46,406 bases of DNA from a virus, in the IMG/VR virus record IMGVR_UViG_3300034694_000239, positions 1-46,406 of that record; one strand, given 5' to 3'. Position numbers and translations under genes: made by a program. Each line of letters starts with the position of its first letter. Positions within the stretch are counted from its first letter, which is position 1. A model generated the notes under the pieces. It was not told the DNA's origin and made no database searches. It worked only from the letters and a program-made list of their open reading frames with translations. Positions 42,095 through 46,406 of the stretch are shown piece by piece.

Positions 42095-43407
42095 TGAACG
42101 ATGAAGAGATAAAGAGCAATGACAAAGATAATGGGTTTTGCGCACTACCATTTGTACAATATAGTACATACAACGGAGGTCGTTATAGATTATGCTGTAT
42201 GGCTAAAGAGCCTACTGAACTTGTAAACCAAGAAGAATTAGGCATAGATGGTACATGGAATCATGATTATATCCGTGATGTTCGTGAGCGTATGACAAAA
42301 GGTGAATGGTTGTCTGAGTGTGTAGAATGTAAACGATTAGAACGCAACGACATTATGAGTTCACGACAGTGGGAAAATCATGTATGGAAAGATCAAACAC
42401 CCGACATAGTAGCAGCAGCCAGTGCAAATGATTGGAACATAGATCAACCGATACAATTTGATTTTAGATTAGGTAACTTATGTAATCTACAATGTCAGAT
42501 GTGTAACAAAGAAGCATCTCATTTGGTCAGTGTTGAACGTGCTAATATGATTGCGACAGATTTAGGATTGGTATCAGGATCAAATCACTTTGATTGGGGC
42601 GAAGGTAACATTGCTAATAAGAAGAAAGCGATAATGCAGCCTGGCATTGATTGGGATAGTTTTGAGAAGATGTTACCATACGCACAGAAGATTAAAATGA
42701 TTGGTGGTGAACCCACTGTTGCATCTGATATGTTTAAGTTACTAGACAAAGCAACTGAGTCGGGATACGCAAAGAACATTGAATTATCGTTCTACACAAA
42801 CATCACTAACATGCAAGATAAATGGTTGAACCAATTCAGTCAGTTTGAACGAGTTGTTGTCAATTGCTCATTAGAAGGTATGGGTGATATGAATGATTAC
42901 TTGCGACCACCATCGCAATGGGATTCTGTTTGGGCACATTTTGATAAGTTAGTAAAGTATGCTAATACACCAGAAGGAAAGAACATTCGTGTGCGTGTCA
43001 CTACAGTGAATCAAGTAACTAACGCATTACATTTGGTTCCGTTCTGGAGATTTATGCACGAATATCAGCAGACTAGTGATCGTGGTATTGGTATGAGTAC
43101 GAATCAATTAGTGGAGCCTGGATATTACTCAATGACGCATAGCCCGCAGTGGTTGCGTGACGAGCAAAAAGCACAGATACTAGAATTTTTAGAAGAGATT
43201 AAAGATAGTCCTCATTACGAAGATTATGCAGAACCATTAATGGAAGCATTGCAGTTTGGTGAAGACCCCGAAAACAAGTATGATCCTGTACTGATGGGCG
43301 AGTATGTTCAAGTAACAGAAAACTATGATAAGCATCGTGGTCATGATGTAATGTCGGTAGCACCAGAGTTTAGTCGAATTAAATCTGATTTAGGACTTGA
43401 CAAGTAA
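42094..43407 (+). CDS. twitch-domain radical SAM enzyme, second copy
   Basis: A 437-residue enzyme with the layout of the 38557 protein: auxiliary cysteines C16 (FCALPF), C34/C35 (YRLCC), C76/C79 (CVEC), core CX3CX2C C130, C134, C137 in RLGNLCNLQCQMC, and MIGGEPTVASDM as GGE motif. LRPPSQWDS parallels IRYPSEWSH of the other copy, so they are paralogues, though well diverged. It overlaps the fused gene by one base (TAATG). Expected to consume SAM; the substrate is unknown. Confidence 0.88.
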   Translation: MNDEEIKSNDKDNGFCALPFVQYSTYNGGRYRLCCMAKEPTELVNQEELGIDGTWNHDYIRDVRERMTKGEWLSECVECKRLERNDIMSSRQWENHVWKDQTPDIVAAASANDWNIDQPIQFDFRLGNLCNLQCQMCNKEASHLVSVERANMIATDLGLVSGSNHFDWGEGNIANKKKAIMQPGIDWDSFEKMLPYAQKIKMIGGEPTVASDMFKLLDKATESGYAKNIELSFYTNITNMQDKWLNQFSQFERVVVNCSLEGMGDMNDYLRPPSQWDSVWAHFDKLVKYANTPEGKNIRVRVTTVNQVTNALHLVPFWRFMHEYQQTSDRGIGMSTNQLVEPGYYSMTHSPQWLRDEQKAQILEFLEEIKDSPHYEDYAEPLMEALQFGEDPENKYDPVLMGEYVQVTENYDKHRGHDVMSVAPEFSRIKSDLGLDK

Positions 43408-43425
43408 GGCTCATTGCGATATAAT
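43397..43425 (+). promoter_or_regulatory. consensus sigma-70 promoter, near copy of the one at 11289
   Basis: TTGACA 43397-43402, 17-base spacer, TATAAT 43420-43425; TAAGATAAA (43433-43441) stands where other promoters have TAAGTTAAT. Over about 35 bases only two differ from the 11289 promoter. It begins inside the 3' end of the radical SAM gene. Confidence 0.88.
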
Positions 43426-43454
43426 AGTTACATAAGATAAACGATGGAATTGAA

Positions 43455-43811
43455 ATGAGATTGAAGCAATTTAGACTTGGTAATAACGAGTATGTTAATG
43501 GTGGTTTAGAAAGATACATCATGTACGGCATTCCTCCAGGCGGGTTTCTGACTTCCCTATTGGCGCATGATCTACCTATGGCAAAGGCTCGTGCTGATCA
43601 CTGGAATTCTAAGAATTTTGAAAGAATTGTGAAAGAGATTCGGCATTCTGGTTTACCTCCAGAAGCAGTTGGTTCATATGAAGCAATATCCGATTGGTCT
43701 AACGATAAAGATGGTGTGCGAACAGTGTACACCCGGCGCATTAACGAGTTGCGGTTATTTAATCGGTTATCTGGTGCGCCATACAATGGATACATATTAG
43801 ACCAAAGTTAA
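43455..43811 (+). CDS. hypothetical protein
   Basis: A 118-residue basic protein with its own consensus promoter 30 bases upstream. Helical with several Arg/Lys and aromatic residues (LLAHDLPMAKARADHW). No motif recognised. Presumably an early gene. Confidence 0.6.
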   Translation: MRLKQFRLGNNEYVNGGLERYIMYGIPPGGFLTSLLAHDLPMAKARADHWNSKNFERIVKEIRHSGLPPEAVGSYEAISDWSNDKDGVRTVYTRRINELRLFNRLSGAPYNGYILDQS

Positions 43812-43833
43812 TTAAATTATTTTCCATATAGGG

Positions 43834-43862
43834 TTGACAAGTAAGGCGTATTGTTATATAAT
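43834..43862 (+). promoter_or_regulatory. consensus sigma-70 promoter with TAAGTTAAT start element
   Basis: TTGACA 43834-43839, 17-base spacer, TATAAT 43857-43862, TAAGTTAAT at 43870-43878. The spacer begins AGTAAGGC as in the 43397 promoter. Confidence 0.9.
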
Positions 43863-43891
43863 GGTTAAGTAAGTTAATAAAGGGAACGATA

Positions 43892-44047
43892 ATGAATACC
43901 AAAGACTATATTGAATATTTAGAGACTACTGTTTTGCCAATGGCACGAGTGATTGATGCCAATGGTTATTTTGATATGTTGTTATGGTGTCTGTTACCAT
44001 TCACTCTGATTGGTACTTCTATTCTATTTAAGAAAGGATTATTGTAA
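43892..44047 (+). CDS. small membrane protein (51 aa)
   Basis: ATG 43892 with AAAGGGAACG upstream opens a 51-codon frame ending at TAA 44047, overlapping the next start by one base. Residues 29-47 (MLLWCLLPFTLIGTSILF) form a likely transmembrane helix, followed by KKG. First gene after a strong promoter, typical of small early membrane proteins that act on the host. No known family. Confidence 0.65.
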   Translation: MNTKDYIEYLETTVLPMARVIDANGYFDMLLWCLLPFTLIGTSILFKKGLL

Positions 44048-44265
44048 TGAATAAGTTTAGTGAGTTTAAGCATTGGGCGCAGTTAATGTGGTATGACCAT
44101 AAGCGCGAAAAGATTGAATGGGAAGGTAGTCCGCCAGATTACAGTTTCAGTACTTGGGTTCGTATGAACAAATGGTTTATCAAAAGTATGTGGAAAGCCC
44201 GTAAGGAAGAACTTAAAACTTATGATAAGTCAAAGATGAAATATACTGACGGAGATAACACTTGA
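44047..44265 (+). CDS. hypothetical small protein
   Basis: A 72-residue basic, Trp-rich protein (WAQLMWYDHKREKIEWEG). It starts inside the stop of the membrane protein gene and overlaps the next gene, so it is co-translated in the early operon. No motif. Confidence 0.6.
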   Translation: MNKFSEFKHWAQLMWYDHKREKIEWEGSPPDYSFSTWVRMNKWFIKSMWKARKEELKTYDKSKMKYTDGDNT

Positions 44266-44591
44266 GAAAACATTTAAGAGAATACATCGAAGATATCGCA
44301 GCGCCTGTACCTAAGATCAAATGGAATAAGGTTTCAAATGGTTATGGTCGCAGACGTGGTGGTGGTTCAACAGAAGTATTCAAGTGGGTATCTCCTGATG
44401 AACGCTTTGAAATTACTCGTGCAACTGATCCGATGTCGTATGGTAAGGGTCGCAATGGTAACACAAACAGACTTGTATGGAAAATATCTGATACAACAGA
44501 TGAATTAAGAAAAGCATACGCTCGTTCATTTGATTCTGCGGCAAGTGCAAAGCGTGCTGCCGAGATCATAGTAAATAAAGAAAGTAACTAA
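44262..44591 (+). CDS. hypothetical basic protein
   Basis: A 109-residue protein. The TTG start at 44262 overlaps the preceding TGA and has GGAG (44251-44254) seven bases upstream, which supports this unusual start. A Gly/Arg-rich stretch (GYGRRRGGGS) may bind nucleic acid. The helix at 90-105 is Ala-rich (AASAKRAAEII). Unknown function. Confidence 0.6.
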   Translation: MRKHLREYIEDIAAPVPKIKWNKVSNGYGRRRGGGSTEVFKWVSPDERFEITRATDPMSYGKGRNGNTNRLVWKISDTTDELRKAYARSFDSAASAKRAAEIIVNKESN

Positions 44592-44592
44592 C

Positions 44593-44614
44593 TAGGTGAA
44601 TCTCACCTAATTTT
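44593..44614 (+). terminator. short hairpin-T-run terminator
   Basis: TAGGTGA-ATC-TCACCTA, perfect seven-pair stem followed by ATTTT. A plausible terminator of the 43892-44591 operon. Confidence 0.6.
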
Positions 44615-44642
44615 AAATAAAATGTAATTGAAGGAATATGTA

Positions 44643-44843
44643 ATGATAGTACTAGCGTTTATCGCCACGATGTTTTCAGTAGAGAATACTGAATTTTTTA
44701 ATCAAGTTGAAAAGAATAAACAGGATGGTATGTCGTGGCATTATATTGGGTCAAATGCACCCAATGCAAACGACCCATACATTGCTTCTATTAATCCAAT
44801 CACTGGTAAAGAAGCAATTTTCTTTAAGATGCTAAAAGACTAA
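44643..44843 (+). CDS. hypothetical small protein with N-terminal hydrophobic segment
   Basis: A 66-residue protein from ATG 44643 (AAGGA eight bases upstream; the TTG at 44628 is less likely). MIVLAFIATMFSV may be a short signal or anchor. It converges with the minus-strand gene at 44852. Confidence 0.5.
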   Translation: MIVLAFIATMFSVENTEFFNQVEKNKQDGMSWHYIGSNAPNANDPYIASINPITGKEAIFFKMLKD

Positions 44844-44851
44844 GTGGTAGA

Positions 44852-45298
44852 TTATATCCATCCTTTGAGTTTTGCAACATAATAAAATCCACCAGAGCAT
44901 AGTAACAGCATAAGTATAACCAAAGATAATACAAGTGCTATTGTAGTATCATCAGATTTAGATTGTTTAGCATTTGCTTTACTTCGGTTAATCTTATTTA
45001 ATTTAATGCCTTTATTGTAGTCAGACCTGAATTTACAAAAATCAACATAGCCCTGTAGTCTTTGCTTGTTAAGCATAAACTTTAGGGCTTCCTCGTTTTT
45101 CTTTAGTTGTTCTTGGGCCTGAAAGGCTTCCATCACATTTCCAGTTCCGGCTTTAACTTGTTTATTAATTGCCTTTTCAGCACCGAAGTATTTGCTTAGT
45201 GCTGACCCAGCGTTGTAGATATCTTGTCCGTTGTTGATGGTGGCTTTTATTACCTTGAAGGCGGCATTGGCTGCGGCTAGCTCGATTAGCATACCCAT
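44852..45298 (-). CDS. membrane-anchored helical protein
   Basis: A 148-residue protein on the minus strand. AAGGAG lies six bases before its ATG, an excellent RBS. Residues 1-105 are helical and charged, followed by a transmembrane helix (IALVLSLVILMLLLCSGGFYYV) and a short basic tail. A virion or membrane protein is possible. It overlaps its upstream partner (45286-45471) by 13 bases. Only this pair is on the minus strand in the window. Confidence 0.65.
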   Translation of the reverse strand: MGMLIELAAANAAFKVIKATINNGQDIYNAGSALSKYFGAEKAINKQVKAGTGNVMEAFQAQEQLKKNEEALKFMLNKQRLQGYVDFCKFRSDYNKGIKLNKINRSKANAKQSKSDDTTIALVLSLVILMLLLCSGGFYYVAKLKGWI

Positions 45299-45471
45299 AA
45301 TCTCCTTGTATAAACATTGTGCATGATTTCGTATGGTGCACTTGGTGGTTGAACAGGTCTATAATCCTGTAACCTATACGCTACTTGAGGTTCCACAACT
45401 AATGTACCTCCTGCTGGTGCAAGAACACTAGCAAGATGTATTGGATAAATTTCTGTGACACTAGACCACAT
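45286..45471 (-). CDS. hypothetical small protein
   Basis: A 61-residue protein on the minus strand, Pro/Val-rich (DYRPVQPPSAPYEIM). The RBS is weak, but an exact TATAAATA box lies 36 bases upstream and the frame overlaps the well-supported 44852 gene, so it is probably the first gene of a two-gene unit. Confidence 0.45.
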   Translation of the reverse strand: MWSSVTEIYPIHLASVLAPAGGTLVVEPQVAYRLQDYRPVQPPSAPYEIMHNVYTRRLWVC

Positions 45472-45507
45472 GATGTGATCTTAATGTTATGTAAGTAGTC
45501 ATATTGA

Positions 45508-45515
45508 TATTTATA
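45508..45515 (-). promoter_or_regulatory. T4-late-like promoter box TATAAATA (minus strand)
   Basis: Reading the minus strand, an exact TATAAATA stands 36 bases before the start at 45471. It fits late expression of the minus-strand pair. Confidence 0.4.
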
Positions 45516-45524
45516 GAATTAGTG

Positions 45525-45531
45525 CTAAATA
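45525..45531 (+). promoter_or_regulatory. possible late box CTAAATA
   Basis: CTAAATA ends 35 bases before the ATG at 45567, divergent to the minus-strand box ten bases away. Confidence 0.3.
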
Positions 45532-45566
45532 TTTAACATATAGTTTAATGGAGTCGGAGTCATGCA

Positions 45567-46223
45567 ATGAATGGGTTTTTCCACCAACAACACGGCGTAC
45601 TAGTAGTACCTAATAAATGTGGTAGTTCAACACTGGTAAAAACTATACCTAAAAATAATCACATCGCTAATTTTACACCTGTACACTTTGCAAACGGAAT
45701 TAATTGGGATGCAGTAGTACGCGACCCAGTTGCATTTTATGTAAGCGGATATAGATATAGCGCAGGTCATATGTTTGAAGAAGCAATACTAATGGATTAT
45801 GATCCAGATAGTTTTGAGCATCATTTGGCATATTGTATTAGACGAAAACATAGAAGTGATTTAATAGATCATCGTACTCAATTCGATATACATACATGGG
45901 TTGATCCTGTAAGTAGAATTGAACGACTACTTCGCAACAATAACAGTGATATATCTCGCATCAATCATTTTATTAAATTAGAAGATGCGACTACATACAA
46001 TCAAGCATGTGATAATTTTTCTGGTGGTGAGAAAATGATTATAGATAATGTAACAAGCACAAAGATGGCTGACCCCAAATATATTCATACCCGATTCATT
46101 GATTATCCTGTGCTAACTGATAGAAGCATATTATTGTTAAGAGAGTTGGACATTTGGAGTCATAGAGTAGATTATAATTTAGATGTAAGTATAAAAAAAT
46201 ATAATGCCATTAATCGAAAATAA
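45567..46223 (+). CDS. sulfotransferase-family protein
   Basis: A 218-residue protein. GVLVVPNKCGSSTLVKTI is the 5'-phosphosulfate loop of the Sulfotransfer_2 group (usually P..K.G.ST), and WDAVVRDPVAFYVSGYRYS the 3'-phosphate motif (VRDP....S.Y). These enzymes move sulfate from PAPS to carbohydrates. The ATG at 45567 has CGGAGT upstream. It may decorate host or virion glycans; no PAPS synthesis gene is nearby. Confidence 0.75.
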   Translation: MNGFFHQQHGVLVVPNKCGSSTLVKTIPKNNHIANFTPVHFANGINWDAVVRDPVAFYVSGYRYSAGHMFEEAILMDYDPDSFEHHLAYCIRRKHRSDLIDHRTQFDIHTWVDPVSRIERLLRNNNSDISRINHFIKLEDATTYNQACDNFSGGEKMIIDNVTSTKMADPKYIHTRFIDYPVLTDRSILLLRELDIWSHRVDYNLDVSIKKYNAINRK

Positions 46224-46226
46224 GTG

Positions 46227-46255
46227 TTGACAGATGATCAAAAGGCTGTTATTAT
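46227..46255 (+). promoter_or_regulatory. sigma-70 promoter with TAAGTTAAT start element
   Basis: TTGACA 46227-46232, 17-base spacer, TATTAT 46250-46255, TAAGTTAAT at 46263-46271. Confidence 0.82.
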
Positions 46256-46289
46256 AGTTATCTAAGTTAATCAATGAGGGGAAGTTATT

Positions 46290-46406
46290 ATGAAGACCTT
46301 AGAGAATAATAACGCAGTCAAGGTAGATTCAAACCCATTGCTACTTGATTTGTTGCAGGAAATTACTGAGACAAATCAACCTAATCATGCTGCTCATAAT
46401 TGTGCA
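46290..46406 (+). CDS. hypothetical protein (3' partial)
   Basis: ATG 46290 with GAGGGGAAG upstream opens a frame of 39 codons that runs off the window end (MKTLENNNAVKVDSNPLLL at its start). Presumably an early gene; no motif visible. Confidence 0.6.
   Translation, partial: MKTLENNNAVKVDSNPLLLDLLQEITETNQPNHAAHNCA

Overview
This AT-rich window is part of the genome of a tailed double-stranded DNA phage, most likely a T4-like myovirus of a marine Gram-negative bacterium. Phage origin rests on a T4-type sliding-clamp-like protein, a T4 RNase H/FEN-type exonuclease, dCMP deaminase, MazG, a DpdA-type DNA transglycosylase, many short genes packed on one strand with ATGA/TAATG overlaps, and several conserved phage proteins without known function. 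No rRNA or tRNA gene was seen. A Gram-negative host is inferred from a periplasmic-type TctC protein and a subtilase with an autotransporter-like tail. No stretch longer than 300 bases lacks a gene; the longest intergenic region (1666-1886) holds a consensus promoter and a structured leader.

Layout: 1-1665, end of a methyltransferase, an N-formylglutamate amidohydrolase and a hypothetical protein. 1700-4444, promoter, three-hairpin leader and a tripartite tricarboxylate transporter pair (TctA, TctC). 4465-9194, P-loop protein, minimal MscS-like channel, glycosyltransferase-like and methyltransferase-like genes. 9216-11275, radical SAM enzyme and UDP-sugar dehydrogenase-like protein. 11289-18128, GmrSD-like protein, sliding clamp, DpdA, FolE, phosphoribosyltransferase. 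18131-20994, exported subtilase ending in a hairpin. 21015-27568, cytidylyltransferase, MazG, QueE, MetK, 5'-3' exonuclease, ending in a strong terminator. 27679-31079, a three-gene cassette of exported or membrane proteins, including a Cys-rich repeat protein. 31084-36814, dCMP deaminase, a radical SAM enzyme split over two ORFs, a VWA metallopeptidase-like protein, a HAD phosphatase. 36873-43407, a tightly overlapping operon with a 2OG-oxygenase-like protein, two twitch-type radical SAM enzymes, an MTA/SAH nucleosidase and a fused glycosyltransferase-methyltransferase. 43397-46406, small genes, two minus-strand genes and a sulfotransferase-like gene.

Three themes link the genes. First, S-adenosylmethionine economy: MetK makes SAM, at least five radical SAM proteins (QueE included) and several methyltransferase-like proteins would use it, and a nucleosidase could clear the 5'-deoxyadenosine, MTA or SAH left over. 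Second, 7-deazaguanine DNA modification (FolE, QueE, DpdA) beside a GmrSD-like protein of the family that attacks modified foreign DNA. Third, remodelling of the host envelope or of glycans (TctA/TctC, MscS-like channel, exported subtilase, sugar enzymes, sulfotransferase-like proteins). Transcription appears to use near-perfect host sigma-70 promoters, six of which share a start-site element at fixed spacing, plus a few T4-late-like TATAAATA boxes. All functional calls come from reading motifs by eye; no database search was run.
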